DNA of 64,000 bases from Convivina praedatoris (GCF_933208495.1 NZ_CAKOET010000002.1:62001-126000), one strand, 5' to 3'. Shown: positions 1-9,310, numbered from the stretch's first letter. Numbers and translations are program-made. The notes: a model not told the origin generated them from the letters alone.

Positions 1-34
1 GTATACCAACTAACAGAATAACAACTTTTTTCAT
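1..34 (-). CDS. N-terminus of a secreted or lipoprotein gene (partial)
   Basis: Only the first 11 codons are inside the window, reading leftward: MKKVVILLVGI. A Met-Lys-Lys start followed by a hydrophobic run is the beginning of a signal peptide, so the product is probably exported or a lipoprotein. A GGGAG ribosome site lies about 8 bases upstream of the ATG. Just upstream, on the same strand, are an intrinsic terminator and a short leader ORF, which suggests attenuation control. The function cannot be told from this fragment. Confidence 0.55.
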   Translation of the reverse strand, partial: MKKVVILLVGI

Positions 35-51
35 ATCTGAATCTCCCTGTA

Positions 52-88
52 TATAAAAAACCGCCCTAGATAAAAGCTAGGGCGGTTT
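52..88 (-). terminator. Intrinsic terminator or attenuator upstream of the leftward gene
   Basis: Twelve-base perfect arms (58-69 and 77-88) enclose a 7-base loop. On the minus strand the stem is followed by a run of T, so it terminates leftward transcription. It lies between the leader ORF (140-193) and the start codon at 34, a position typical of a transcription attenuator. Confidence 0.75.
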
Positions 89-139
89 GCTAGTTACGAT
101 GATTTTGAAGTGTAGAAAATATACGTCAAAATACCGGTG

Positions 140-193
140 CTAACAAGCGCCCGGCGTTAAACAAACTAATTTAGTAGGGTTAAACAATGACAT
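140..193 (-). CDS. Possible 17-codon leader peptide
   Basis: This ORF reads MSLFNPTKLVCLTPGAC and stops. It has a strong GGAGG ribosome site 6 bases before the ATG, and it sits a few bases downstream of a promoter-like sequence on the same strand. It contains two cysteine codons and is followed by an intrinsic terminator just before the next gene. The GGGCG in its Gly-Ala codons is complementary to CGCCC in the 5' arm of that terminator, so an alternative antiterminator fold is possible. Translation is inferred from the ribosome site, not proven. It could also be a small independent peptide gene with its own terminator. Confidence 0.4.
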   Translation of the reverse strand: MSLFNPTKLVCLTPGAC

Positions 194-215
194 AATATCC
201 TCCAACATATTCATC

Positions 216-244
216 AGTTTAGCGGTCTTATCATACTTTGTCAA
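216..244 (-). promoter_or_regulatory. Promoter for the leftward leader transcript
   Basis: On the minus strand TTGACA (244-239) is followed after 17 bases by TAAACT (221-216), a perfect -35 and a 4/6 -10. The transcript would start near 209, just ahead of the ribosome site of the leader ORF. Confidence 0.5.
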
Positions 245-419
245 CTATAATGATGGTTATAATTGTAATTGGTTTAATTTTGTTTTTCTCTTATATTGAT
301 TATTTTAAAGGACTTTATCTGTTTGTTTTATATTATTTATCAGATTGGCCTAGTTATTGATTTACTTTGCAATTACAATCTTTAAAGCGGTTTATCAGCC
401 TTCCTGGTCTATTAAAATT

Positions 420-428
420 TGATATAAT
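420..428 (+). promoter_or_regulatory. Extended -10 promoter element for metG
   Basis: TGATATAAT is an extended -10 element with a perfect TATAAT. No good -35 is visible 17 bases upstream, as is usual for extended -10 promoters. It lies about 45 bases before the metG start. Confidence 0.45.
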
Positions 429-471
429 AAAGCTAATTGGTCCGCCATTAGGGCTAGAAAGAGAGACTCAT

Positions 472-2511
472 ATGTCAGCGAAAAATACTTTTTATATTAC
501 TACTCCAATTTACTATCCATCCGGTAAGTTACAATTGGGTAATACTTACACGACAGTGTTGGCCGATGCAGCTGCCCGTTACCATCGTTTGTTGGGGGAT
601 GATGTTTTTTTCCTCACCGGAACTGACGAACACGGTTTGAAAATTCAACAAAAAGCAGAGGCTGCCGGTACAACCGAGATGGCCTATTTGGACGGGATGG
701 CGAAGCAAATTAAAGATTTGTGGCAATTGATGGATATTTCTTATGATCGTTTTATCCGAACAACCGAAGCAGATCATGAAAAAGCAGTTCAAAAAATCTT
801 TGAGACCTTGTTAGAGAAGGGTGATATTTACAAGGGTAAATATGAAGGCTGGTACTCAGTTTCTGATGAAGAATACTTTACTGAGTCACAGTTAGCCGAA
901 GTATTCCGTAATGACGAAGGGCAGGTAACTGGTGGCATTGCCCCTTCAGGCCATGAAGTGGAACGAGTTCAAGAAGAAACTTACTTCTTTAAAATGAGTA
1001 AATATGCTGACTGGTTAGTTGATTATTATCATAGTCATCCAGACTTTATTCAACCAGAATCACGGATGAATGAAATGATTCACAATTTCATCGAACCTGG
1101 TTTAGAGGACTTGGCAGTTACGCGGACTTCCTTTAACTGGGGCGTGCCTGTTCCGGGTGACGAAAAGCATGTTATTTATGTTTGGATTGATGCTTTGGCT
1201 AACTATATTACAGCTTTGGGATATGGTAGTGATCGAGATGAACTTTTCCAAAAGTTCTGGCCAGCTAATGTTCAATTGGTTGGAAAAGAAATTGTCCGTT
1301 TCCACACGATTTATTGGCCAATTATGCTTCATGCTTTAGGTTTGGAACTTCCTAAAGAGATTATAGGTCATGGTTGGTTAGTAATGAAAGACGGTAAGAT
1401 GTCTAAGTCTAAGGGAAATGTTATTTACCCAGAAGTCTTAGAAGAACGTTACGGTTTGGATGCTGTTCGTTACTATTTACTCCGATCGATGCCATTTGGT
1501 AATGACGGAGTCTTTACACCGGAAGACTTTGTTTCAAGAATTAACTATGATTTAGCCAATGATTTGGGTAATTTGTTAAACCGAACGGTGGCGATGATTA
1601 ACAAGTATGTTGACGGCGTTGTGCCAGCCTTAGATATTGGTAAGACACCTTTTGATCAAGAACTAGTTAATACTATTGGCCAAAGTATTGCTGATTACCA
1701 AAAGCATTTTAAAGACATTCGGACCGCCGATGCCATTGAGGATGTTTGGGCGATTGTTCGTCGGGCGAACAAGTATATTGATGAAACGCAACCATGGGTT
1801 TTGGCCAAGGAAGCTCAGCATGATAACGCTAATACTAAGATTACTGAGTTAACCGATGTCATGGCGCATTTAGCGGGTGCTCTGCGGGTAATTGCCGTAT
1901 TAATTCAACCAGTTATGACCCAAGCGCCTAAACAGATTTTTGCTCAATTAGGCTTGGACTATCCTGAAGAAGGTATTAAATTGGAAGGTTTGGCCTTTGA
2001 CCAACTTCCTGCTGGCGGTAAAGTTGTCGCTAAGGGTGAGCCAATTTTCCCTCGTTTGGATATGGAGGCCGAAGTTAAGTTTATTTCGGGCTTGGTTTCT
2101 AAGGATACTAAGGGGAAAGGACGGGCTGTCAAAGAAGCAGCCAAGAAGCAAGAAACTCAAGAATTAGCAGCCGATACAAAGGCGCCAATCGAATATGGTG
2201 ATTTTGATAAAATTCAATTAGTTGCTGCTAAAATCACAGCGGCTGAATTGCTGCCTAAGTCTAAGAAGCTAATTAAATTTACTTTGGATGATGGTTCCGG
2301 TAATAATCGTCAAATTCTTTCTGGTATTCGTCAATGGTATCCAGAACCAGAAGTTTTGCTAGGTAAAATGGTGGTGATTGTGGCCAACATGAAACCACGA
2401 AAAATGGCTGGTGAGTTAAGTCAGGGGATGATTCTATCTGCTGAAAAGAATGATATTGTCACGGTTACTATTTTGCCAGATTCGATTGAACCGGGTTCGG
2501 GAATTGAATAA
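472..2511 (+). CDS. metG: Methionyl-tRNA synthetase
   Basis: Cytoplasmic class I synthetase that charges tRNA-Met. The 679-residue length fits the form with a C-terminal tRNA-binding (EMAP/Trbp111-like) domain, here from about residue 575 (IEYGDFDKIQL). The KMSKS loop is intact near residue 310 (GKMSKSKGN). The HIGH-type motif near residues 19-24 reads KLQLGN, so the first histidine is replaced by glutamine. I chose the ATG at 472, behind GAGAGA, because it begins the conserved SAKNTFYITTPIYYPSG. An upstream in-frame start at 367 would add 35 residues unlike the family. The gene stands alone, with its own promoter and terminator. Confidence 0.97.
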   Translation: MSAKNTFYITTPIYYPSGKLQLGNTYTTVLADAAARYHRLLGDDVFFLTGTDEHGLKIQQKAEAAGTTEMAYLDGMAKQIKDLWQLMDISYDRFIRTTEADHEKAVQKIFETLLEKGDIYKGKYEGWYSVSDEEYFTESQLAEVFRNDEGQVTGGIAPSGHEVERVQEETYFFKMSKYADWLVDYYHSHPDFIQPESRMNEMIHNFIEPGLEDLAVTRTSFNWGVPVPGDEKHVIYVWIDALANYITALGYGSDRDELFQKFWPANVQLVGKEIVRFHTIYWPIMLHALGLELPKEIIGHGWLVMKDGKMSKSKGNVIYPEVLEERYGLDAVRYYLLRSMPFGNDGVFTPEDFVSRINYDLANDLGNLLNRTVAMINKYVDGVVPALDIGKTPFDQELVNTIGQSIADYQKHFKDIRTADAIEDVWAIVRRANKYIDETQPWVLAKEAQHDNANTKITELTDVMAHLAGALRVIAVLIQPVMTQAPKQIFAQLGLDYPEEGIKLEGLAFDQLPAGGKVVAKGEPIFPRLDMEAEVKFISGLVSKDTKGKGRAVKEAAKKQETQELAADTKAPIEYGDFDKIQLVAAKITAAELLPKSKKLIKFTLDDGSGNNRQILSGIRQWYPEPEVLLGKMVVIVANMKPRKMAGELSQGMILSAEKNDIVTVTILPDSIEPGSGIE

Positions 2512-2516
2512 CTAAT

Positions 2517-2553
2517 AAAAAAACCATTTTGCATTAGCAAAGTGGTTTTTTTA
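2517..2553 (+). terminator. Intrinsic terminator after metG
   Basis: A 12-base stem with one G-U pair (2521-2532 with 2537-2548) and a 4-base loop is followed by a T run. It can also serve the convergent gene ending at 2573. Confidence 0.85.
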
Positions 2554-2572
2554 ATTTTATTAAGACTAATAA

Positions 2573-3910
2573 TTAATCCAACTCACCGAAGGCAGAATAA
2601 CCAATGGTGGGGAAAATGGTAACCAAACGGGCTAGTTGTTCCGGAGTGTAGCCAAATTCAATTGCTGGAAGCAAACTGTTAATAATATCTTCAGCGCGTT
2701 CAGAAATTTCAGTGGCGCCCACTAAGCGATGCTCTTGATCATAGACCAAGGCAATTTCGCCGGCCTTTTCATAATCAACTTGGCGATACCAATCACCCAT
2801 TACATCTTTTTCGACGATTGTGTATTTATCTGGTTCTGCTTGCGCTTTTTCCACACTAATACCAGCTTGAGCAATTCGTGGACTGGTAAAGAGGTTTGTT
2901 GCAATAGCTGGGTAATCAATTGGTTCTTGGGTTTTACCAATGAATAGTTGACTTAGATACTGTGATTCAAAGGTAGCTGTTGGCGTTAACTTTGGTACGG
3001 CTTTATCCACAACATCTCCAGCAGCATAAATATTATCAACTGATGTTTGGAGATGATCGTTTACAATAATTCCGTGCTTACTGTAGGCCACTCCAATCTC
3101 ATCTAGGCCGATATTTTGTGTATTGGGTACTCGACCAGTAGCATCCAAAACCCATTCAGTCTTTAATTCACCGATATCGGTTTTGACTAACAAACCACTT
3201 GCAGTTTCTTGAACGGACTGAGTATTGGCATTAATGATAAAGTTAACGCCTTGAGCCTCCAAGTCGGCCATTAATTTTTTAACAAATTTTTCGTAAAAGG
3301 CGTTCAGTGGCCGATCGCTATGCAAAATAACGGTAACTTTAGCACCAGCGGCTACGGCCATACTAGCACTTTCCATGGCGATGTAACCACCACCAATAAT
3401 GACCATTTCTTCGGGCATCTGGGCCATGGCCAAAAAGTCCTTGGAATCATGTAGTAGTTCGTGGCCTTCAATATCCAAGCGGTGTGAATGCTCACCAGTA
3501 GCAATAACAATTTTATCAGCCGTTACTTGCTGGTCATTAATTTGAATCGTATGGGCATCGACAAACTTACCCTGTCCAAATAGGTAGGTTACACCTAATC
3601 CCTCAAAAATATTTTGTAAAATATCAGGCAAATCGTCTAATACCTGACGTTTATGAGCCTGATTTTTGACCCAATCGATTTTACCGTTTCCATTTAGAAT
3701 GCCGTTGGAATCTTTAATTTGGCGTGCCAAGGCCACTGCATATTCTAGCAGGATTTTAGCATTACATCCCCAGTTGGGGCAGGTTCCACCAATTTTATCC
3801 TCTTCAACAAAGGCTACTCTTTTACCGGCTGCAGTTAAAATTCCTGCTCCATCAAAGGCTGCGTGACCACTTCCGAGATAAAGCACATCATAATCATATT
3901 TTTTAGTCAT
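2573..3910 (-). CDS. FAD/NAD(P)-dependent disulfide oxidoreductase, glutathione reductase-like
   Basis: A 445-residue flavoprotein of the pyridine nucleotide-disulfide oxidoreductase class I family. It has the N-terminal FAD fingerprint (YLGSGHAAF), the redox-active CxxxxC (GGTCPNWGCNAK, about residues 42-53), a second Rossmann motif for NAD(P)H (IIGGGYIAMESA) and the late FAD motif (YAAGDV). The C-terminal His-Glu dyad of true glutathione or lipoamide reductases (HPTxxE) is missing: the end reads IFPTIGYSAF. It may therefore reduce another disulfide, metal or quinone substrate. The start at 3910 follows AGGAGG by 7 bases. Single gene between two terminators. Confidence 0.85.
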   Translation of the reverse strand: MTKKYDYDVLYLGSGHAAFDGAGILTAAGKRVAFVEEDKIGGTCPNWGCNAKILLEYAVALARQIKDSNGILNGNGKIDWVKNQAHKRQVLDDLPDILQNIFEGLGVTYLFGQGKFVDAHTIQINDQQVTADKIVIATGEHSHRLDIEGHELLHDSKDFLAMAQMPEEMVIIGGGYIAMESASMAVAAGAKVTVILHSDRPLNAFYEKFVKKLMADLEAQGVNFIINANTQSVQETASGLLVKTDIGELKTEWVLDATGRVPNTQNIGLDEIGVAYSKHGIIVNDHLQTSVDNIYAAGDVVDKAVPKLTPTATFESQYLSQLFIGKTQEPIDYPAIATNLFTSPRIAQAGISVEKAQAEPDKYTIVEKDVMGDWYRQVDYEKAGEIALVYDQEHRLVGATEISERAEDIINSLLPAIEFGYTPEQLARLVTIFPTIGYSAFGELD

Positions 3911-4013
3911 TTTCAATCCTCCTTACAAGTATACCATTTACTATTATACTCCCTTAGCGGTTAAACTAGATTAAATGAAAATATAAGCTATACCAAATGA
4001 AAATATTTACAAT

Positions 4014-4041
4014 AAAAAAGGCAGAGCTTTCTCTGCCTTTT
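4014..4041 (-). terminator. Intrinsic terminator after the ECF S-component gene
   Basis: Perfect 11-base arms (AAAAGGCAGAG and its complement) enclose a CTTT loop, with A and T runs on both sides, so it can work in either direction. Confidence 0.85.
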
Positions 4042-4042
4042 G

Positions 4043-4543
4043 CTATAGGTAAGAAGTGATTGATGGAACGCGCTTTAAGGCGGGCATCAGAACTAGGGCG
4101 ACAATTAAGCCCATAATATTTTGGGCAATATTACCAGGAATAGAAGCCCAACCAGCGGGCCAATTAACTAACAAAGCACCGGCCATAACATAACCAATCA
4201 GCATAACCAAGGCTCCAATGATTATAGCTAACGCTTGCTGGGGCCATTTTTTATTGTGGCCAAGATAGCCGACTAGCCAGCCTTCTAAGCCATGAATGAT
4301 CAACGAGAAGAACATCCATTGCGGATAACCCGCTAAAATATCTATTAAAAAGCCGCTTATGCCACCAACAATTAAGCCACTGCGGGCACCACCTAGAAGT
4401 GCCACTAGAAAAATGCCAGCTTCTACTAAGTTTACAAAACCAGAGGTAGCTGGGATTGGGATTTTAACAATATAAGATAGGGCAACATTAGCGGCGATGA
4501 TGACACTTAAAACAGCAATTCTGCGAGTATGGTTACTGGACAT
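4043..4543 (-). CDS. ECF transporter S component, substrate unknown
   Basis: A 166-residue hydrophobic protein with about six membrane segments and the organisation of energy-coupling factor substrate-binding subunits (VNLVEAGIFLVALLGGARSGLIVG region). Such proteins bind a vitamin or trace nutrient and dock onto a shared EcfAA'T module, which is not in this window. The substrate cannot be assigned from sequence here, and no riboswitch that would identify a vitamin is visible upstream. I chose the ATG at 4543, preceded by GAGG with a rather long 11-base spacing. A GTG at 4570 would add nine residues without a ribosome site. Confidence 0.8.
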   Translation of the reverse strand: MSSNHTRRIAVLSVIIAANVALSYIVKIPIPATSGFVNLVEAGIFLVALLGGARSGLIVGGISGFLIDILAGYPQWMFFSLIIHGLEGWLVGYLGHNKKWPQQALAIIIGALVMLIGYVMAGALLVNWPAGWASIPGNIAQNIMGLIVALVLMPALKRVPSITSYL

Positions 4544-4730
4544 AATTGATTGAACCTCACTTTTTTCCACAATTATCTAAAATATTTGTCTCTATTCTAA
4601 CATTAAGTTATTCTAAATCTAAAATTAAAATTCACCTAAATATTTCTTATTTTTTACTATAGTATACGTTGATTACTTTTGAAACAATTTCACTAACCAG
4701 GCTTAGCACTTCGCCCAAAAGAGTGCTTTG

Positions 4731-4739
4731 TGTTATAAT
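4731..4739 (+). promoter_or_regulatory. Extended -10 promoter of gap
   Basis: TGTTATAAT carries TG-N plus a perfect TATAAT box and lies about 48 bases before the gap start. The -35 region is weak. This fits the strong expression expected of a glycolytic gene. Confidence 0.6.
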
Positions 4740-4786
4740 AAACACGTTGACAAAAGTCAAAAAATGAATTGGAGGTCTCTACACAC

Positions 4787-5806
4787 ATGACTGTAAAGAT
4801 TGGTATTAACGGATTCGGTCGTATTGGTCGTTTGGCATTCCGTCGTATTTTGGAGTTGGGTGCTTCAGCCGCTGATGTTGAAGTTGCAGCAATCAATGAC
4901 TTGACTAGCCCATCAATGTTGGCATACTTACTAAAGTATGATTCAACTCACGGTACTTTGGATGCTGAAGTTTCAGCTGACGAAACTGGTATCATCGTTG
5001 ATGGTAAGCATTACACTGTTTACGCTGAACGTGATGCTCGTAATATTCCATGGGTTAAGAACGATGGTGTTGAATACGTATTGGAAGCTACTGGTTTCTA
5101 CACTTCAGCCGAAAAGTCACAGGCTCACTTGGATGCCGGTGCTAAGAAGGTTTTGATTTCTGCCCCAGCTGGTGATGTACCAACTGTTGTTTATGGTGTA
5201 AACCAAGACATCTTGAAGGCTGACGACAAGATTGTTTCTGCTGGTTCATGTACTACACAGTCATTGGCACCAATGGCACGTGTATTGCAAGACCAATTTG
5301 GTGTTGAAGTTGCTACGATGACTACCATCCACGCCTTCACTTCAACTCAAATGATTTTGGATGGACCTAAGGGTAAGAAGTTCCGTTCAAACCGTACTGC
5401 TTCAGTAAACACTATCCCTCATTCAACTGGTGCGGCTAAGGCTATTGGTCTTGTTGTTCCTGATTTGAAGGGTAAGGTTGATGGACATGCACAACGTGTT
5501 GCCGTTATCGATGGTTCTGTTACTGAATTGACTTCAGTGTTGAACAAGAAGGTAACTGCTGATGAAGTTAACGCTGCTATGAAGGCTGCTGCTTCTGATT
5601 CATTTGGTTACAATGAAGATGAAATCGTTTCATCAGACATCATTGGTGACACTCACGGTGCTACGTTTGATGCTACGCAAACTCAAATCGTTGAAGCAGG
5701 CGACAAGCAATTGGTTAAGACTGTTTCATGGTATGACAACGAATATGGTTTCACTTCAAACATGATTCGTACTTTGTTGCACTTTGCTCACATTGGTGAC
5801 AAGTAA
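4787..5806 (+). CDS. gap: Glyceraldehyde-3-phosphate dehydrogenase
   Basis: NAD-dependent glycolytic enzyme of 339 residues that oxidises glyceraldehyde-3-phosphate to 1,3-bisphosphoglycerate. It shows the N-terminal Rossmann motif INGFGRIGR, the catalytic cysteine in [12 protein letters not shown] (usually SCTTNCLAP), the catalytic histidine region [10 protein letters not shown], and WYDNEYGF near the C-terminus. Codon use is strongly biased, as in highly expressed genes. The ATG at 4787 follows GGAGG. The gene is single, not linked to pgk or tpi, as expected for a phosphoketolase-type heterofermenter. Confidence 0.98.
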   Translation: MTVKIGINGFGRIGRLAFRRILELGASAADVEVAAINDLTSPSMLAYLLKYDSTHGTLDAEVSADETGIIVDGKHYTVYAERDARNIPWVKNDGVEYVLEATGFYTSAEKSQAHLDAGAKKVLISAPAGDVPTVVYGVNQDILKADDKIVSAGSCTTQSLAPMARVLQDQFGVEVATMTTIHAFTSTQMILDGPKGKKFRSNRTASVNTIPHSTGAAKAIGLVVPDLKGKVDGHAQRVAVIDGSVTELTSVLNKKVTADEVNAAMKAAASDSFGYNEDEIVSSDIIGDTHGATFDATQTQIVEAGDKQLVKTVSWYDNEYGFTSNMIRTLLHFAHIGDK

Positions 5807-5816
5807 TATATATTTT

Positions 5817-5835
5817 AAGGGGAACGTTTCGGCGT
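5817..5835 (+). terminator. Intrinsic terminator after gap
   Basis: The stem GGAACG/CGTTCC, extended by flanking A/T pairs, is followed by a run of T. Confidence 0.8.
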
Positions 5836-5862
5836 TCCTTTTTTATGTCCAAAGTGGCACAA

Positions 5863-5890
5863 CAAAAGCCCTGCATTTGCAGGGCTTTTG
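5863..5890 (-). terminator. Intrinsic terminator after nadE
   Basis: Perfect 13-base arms around a 2-base centre end two bases before the nadE stop codon. T-rich sequence follows on the minus strand. Confidence 0.8.
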
Positions 5891-5891
5891 T

Positions 5892-6713
5892 TTAGTAAAA
5901 CCAAGTGTCATAAATGGTAATAGGTGCGTGGCGCTTTTGTTGCGTGGCTAAATACATTTCTTCAAGATGAATAGCATCTGCGTCGGGAATTTTCTTGCCT
6001 TCGAGATAGTCGTCAATCTTGTCATATGTGACACCAAGAGCGACTTCGTCCGGTAACTGAGGGCGGTCGTCTTCTAAATCAGCAGTCGGGATTTTTTCGT
6101 AAAGATGCTTGGGTGCTTTGAGTTCGGCAAGTAACTGACGAACTTGACGCTTATTTAAACGCCAAAGAGGATTAATATCGGTTCCACCATCACCATACTT
6201 GGTGAAGAAACCAGCTATGGCTTCGGCGGCATGATCAGTTCCTATGACAATCCCATTGTGTTCTCGAGCTATAGCATACTGGGCAATCATGCGCATCTTA
6301 GGTTTGATGGAACCACGGCTGAGATCGTCGACCTTTAATCCCCCAGAACGTAAAGAAGTAACCATGGCATCAGTGGCGTCTTTAATATTGGTCGTTACTA
6401 TTTCATCGGGCTCAATAAAATCAAGGGCAGTCTGAGCATCATCTTCATCCTTTTGTTCGCCATAAGGTTGACGAATAGCGATGAATTGATAGCCTTCCTT
6501 AGTCTCGTTACGCAGTTCAGAGATGGCAATTTGACCAATTTTACCAGCTAAAGTTGAATCTTGACCACCGCTGACAGCTAGGACAAGGCTAGTGTAGATA
6601 CTGTGCGTCAGGTATTGCTTTAAAGAATCCACTGATCGACGAATTTCTTTTTTTGGATCAATTAGAGGTTGAACCTTAAGTTCGGCAATTATTTTGGATT
6701 GTAAAGGTCTCAT
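5892..6713 (-). CDS. nadE: NH3-dependent NAD synthetase
   Basis: A 273-residue enzyme that amidates nicotinic acid adenine dinucleotide to NAD using ammonia and ATP. The ATP-pyrophosphatase P-loop is present ([11 protein letters not shown], about residue 45). The length is that of the ammonia-dependent form, without a glutaminase domain. Its ATG overlaps the stop of pncB (ATGA), so the two are translationally coupled. Together they form a nicotinate salvage operon: pncB makes nicotinate mononucleotide and nadE performs the last step. Confidence 0.96.
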   Translation of the reverse strand: MRPLQSKIIAELKVQPLIDPKKEIRRSVDSLKQYLTHSIYTSLVLAVSGGQDSTLAGKIGQIAISELRNETKEGYQFIAIRQPYGEQKDEDDAQTALDFIEPDEIVTTNIKDATDAMVTSLRSGGLKVDDLSRGSIKPKMRMIAQYAIAREHNGIVIGTDHAAEAIAGFFTKYGDGGTDINPLWRLNKRQVRQLLAELKAPKHLYEKIPTADLEDDRPQLPDEVALGVTYDKIDDYLEGKKIPDADAIHLEEMYLATQQKRHAPITIYDTWFY

Positions 6714-8152
6714 CTATCCATCTCCATAATGTCTTTTCGAATTTTGTGAATCAGGTTAATTTTAGCATCGTAAAGATCCTGGGCAAGGTCCACTGGATAA
6801 GTTTGTGGATTCAAAATACGCTTGTATTCGTCCCAGAGGCTTCCTAATGACCGTTTGGAAAATTCTTTGATGGCAAAAACATCTGGTAAATCATAAACTA
6901 GCTGACCATTGACAAAAATGTCGTGGAGGATTGGCTTAGCAACAAAGTCTCGAACGGTCTTTGAAATAACTGGATGGTTCGGGTCAAACATGTCGAGTGA
7001 GTCCGAGTTATTTGGGTCCTCGCCATAGAAGGTCAGATAGTCACCTTCGGATTTACCGTCTTTTCGGTCTGTGATTCGCCAAATCTGTTTTTTACCAGGC
7101 GTTGAAATTTTACCGACGTTGTTTGATAGTTTGATGGTATTATTGCCGTTGATGCTGACCATTTTGTAGACCGCACCAAGAGCAGGTTGATCATAGGCAG
7201 TAATTAGTTTGGTACCAATACCCCAGACGTCAATTTTGGCACCCTGAATTTTTAGGTTGAGGATGGTATTTTCATCTAAGTCGTTAGAGGCATAAATTTT
7301 AGCATGTGGGAAACCGGCTTTATCGAGACTCTTCCGGATTTCTTTTGATAGGTAGGCCATGTCTCCAGAGTCGATACGGACACCTTGAAAATTAATTTTA
7401 TCACCGAATTCTTTAGCTACCTTGATTGCGTTGGGAACACCAGATTTCAAGGTATCAAAAGTGTCAACGAGGAAGACAACGTTTTTGTGGGTGGTAGCGT
7501 AAGCGTGAAAAGCGTCGTAGTCGTTGCCATAAGCTTGAACTAAAGCATGGGCATGTGTTCCAGCAATAGGAATATTGAAGAGCTTTCCCGCTCGAACATT
7601 AGATGTTGCATCGAAACCTGCAATAAAGGCAGCCCGAGTTCCCCAAAGGGCGGCATCTAATTCTTGTGCCCGGCGTGTTCCGAATTCCAATAGTGGCTGA
7701 CCGGCAGTGACACTGGCAATTCTAGCAGCCTTGGTAGCAATTAAGGTTTGGAAATTAATGACGTTTAACAATAAGGTCTCAAGTAGTTGTGCATCAATCA
7801 AAGGACCGTCGACTTGTAAAAGTGGCTCGTTGTTAAACATAACTTCGCCTTCACGGGCTGCCCGAATTGTTGACTGAAGACGCCAATTTTTAAGGTAGGT
7901 TAAGAACTCATTGTCATAGAGTTTCAGAGAGTTTAGGTAGACAATATCATCATTACTAAAGTGAAGCTTTTGTAGTGTTTTTATAATTCGTTCTAGGCCA
8001 CCAAAGATGGCATATCCGCTGTGAAACGGCATTTTTCGGAAGTAGGCCTCAAAGACCACAGGAGTTTGATCAATCCCCTGCTTCCAGTACGTGTAAATCA
8101 TATTAATTTGATAGGCATCCGTGTGGAGTGCTAGGGAATCATCTGTTAACAA
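6710..8152 (-). CDS. pncB: Nicotinate phosphoribosyltransferase
   Basis: Joins nicotinate to phosphoribosyl pyrophosphate with ATP, the entry step of NAD salvage. About 480 residues, family-like along its whole length ([13 protein letters not shown] at the N-terminus, LEFGTRRAQ and GVRIDSGDM in the active-site region). I prefer the TTG at 8152 because GGAGG lies 8 bases before it. The ATG at 8173 has no ribosome site and would place GGAGG inside the coding sequence, but it remains possible and adds only seven residues. It is coupled to nadE by a 4-base overlap. Confidence 0.93.
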   Translation of the reverse strand: MLTDDSLALHTDAYQINMIYTYWKQGIDQTPVVFEAYFRKMPFHSGYAIFGGLERIIKTLQKLHFSNDDIVYLNSLKLYDNEFLTYLKNWRLQSTIRAAREGEVMFNNEPLLQVDGPLIDAQLLETLLLNVINFQTLIATKAARIASVTAGQPLLEFGTRRAQELDAALWGTRAAFIAGFDATSNVRAGKLFNIPIAGTHAHALVQAYGNDYDAFHAYATTHKNVVFLVDTFDTLKSGVPNAIKVAKEFGDKINFQGVRIDSGDMAYLSKEIRKSLDKAGFPHAKIYASNDLDENTILNLKIQGAKIDVWGIGTKLITAYDQPALGAVYKMVSINGNNTIKLSNNVGKISTPGKKQIWRITDRKDGKSEGDYLTFYGEDPNNSDSLDMFDPNHPVISKTVRDFVAKPILHDIFVNGQLVYDLPDVFAIKEFSKRSLGSLWDEYKRILNPQTYPVDLAQDLYDAKINLIHKIRKDIMEMDR

Positions 8153-8270
8153 AATAAAATCCTCCGTAACCATTATAACAATAAATTAGATGCAAAGATT
8201 GATAGCCTATACTAACTTTTTAAGTGTACGAGGGTGCTGTACTAGACCAAATATCAAAGGGGAACTGGCC

Positions 8271-9104
8271 ATGAAAGTCGCGTTTTCATCAGATAATCAT
8301 TTTGACTTGAACAAAGTAGATTTAATCAATGTTTTACCTCGTCAGGCAGCCTATTTGGCTGGGCTTGGTCTCGATGCCTATATCATCAATGGAGATCTTT
8401 TCAACGACTTTAATCGTTCTTTGGAATATGTCCGACAACTACAAGAAGCGGTTGGGGGTTCATTAACTGTGCGTTTTCTTGCTGGTAATCATGACATGGG
8501 TTTTGGTGTTACCTATGAGGAGCTGGAAAGCAGTATTGACCCTCTTTACTTCCACAATAAATTTTTAGATTTCGGTGATTACCGAATCATTGGTAACAAT
8601 GGCTGGTATGATTATTCTTTTGACGAGGATCGGCATTCTATGTCCGAAATTGAGCACTTCAAACACGCATTTTGGTACGATCGGCGAATTGAACAGCCTA
8701 TGTCTGATCCCGAGCGAATGGGGATTGTTGCTGAGCAGGTCAATAACCAAATTAAGATTGCAGGGAACCGTAAATTAATTTTGGTTAATCATTTCGTTCC
8801 CAAAATTGATTTTATCCGTGAGATTCCAAATTGCAACACACGTTTTGAAATTCTCAATGCTTTTCTTGGTAGTTCCCAATTTAGTGACATAGCGCAAGCC
8901 AACCAGTTGCAGGCTGTTGTTTTTGGACATTTGCACCGCCATCCAAACCCGCTTACAGTTGGGAAAACTACATACTATAGTGCTGCCGTTGGTTACAATA
9001 CTCACCGCGTCCATGAGTGGTCTGGGACGGACATTTTTACTGAATGGGTTCAGCGATTAGTTGTTTTGGATGACAATCGTTTGGCACAAAATGGTTCTCT
9101 TTGA
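8271..9104 (+). CDS. Metallophosphoesterase of the calcineurin-like family
   Basis: A 277-residue cytoplasmic protein with the ordered metal ligands of the calcineurin-like fold: SSDNHFD at the N-terminus, then NGDLFNDF, AGNHDMG, VNHFVP and finally GHLHRHP. These coordinate two metal ions in phosphodiesterases and phosphatases of this superfamily. The substrate is unknown. The ATG at 8271 follows AAGGGGA by 7 bases; in-frame codons upstream are not conserved-looking. It is divergent from pncB and separated from the fatty acid operon by 290 bases. Confidence 0.85.
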   Translation: MKVAFSSDNHFDLNKVDLINVLPRQAAYLAGLGLDAYIINGDLFNDFNRSLEYVRQLQEAVGGSLTVRFLAGNHDMGFGVTYEELESSIDPLYFHNKFLDFGDYRIIGNNGWYDYSFDEDRHSMSEIEHFKHAFWYDRRIEQPMSDPERMGIVAEQVNNQIKIAGNRKLILVNHFVPKIDFIREIPNCNTRFEILNAFLGSSQFSDIAQANQLQAVVFGHLHRHPNPLTVGKTTYYSAAVGYNTHRVHEWSGTDIFTEWVQRLVVLDDNRLAQNGSL

Positions 9105-9297
9105 TATTGGAAATGTTATTTACTTTATTAACTTTTAGTTCGAGTTTGGCTGTAATGTTATGCTCGACATATCCGTTATGGAAGACTGGATTTGTCTGCG
9201 AGGGGGCCAAATGTTTTAATACTGTCACTGTTCTAATCTTTTAGGATTGTTTAGCCTTGGAGGGGATTAGTTTGTTTTATTACTGTTTGGTGAATAG

Positions 9298-9310
9298 TTT
9301 GACAATCGAA
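9298..9310 (+). promoter_or_regulatory. FabT operator 1
   Basis: TTTGA-CAA-TCGAA is an imperfect palindrome resembling the FabT box of streptococci and lactococci. It overlaps the -35 hexamer of the fab promoter, so binding would block RNA polymerase. Confidence 0.65.

Noticed and set aside
52-193. Known riboswitch in the left-edge leader
   Set aside because: The sequence does not match preQ1, SAM, THF, fluoride, purine or yybP consensus elements known to me. A leader peptide explains it better.
367-471. N-terminal extension of metG
   Set aside because: The extra 35 residues are unlike MetRS, and the frame crosses the promoter. The ATG at 472 has a ribosome site and starts at the conserved sequence.
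201-471. T-box or SAM-type riboswitch upstream of metG
   Set aside because: I see no T-box sequence (AGGGTGGNACCGCG type), no SAM-riboswitch consensus and no terminator before the start codon.
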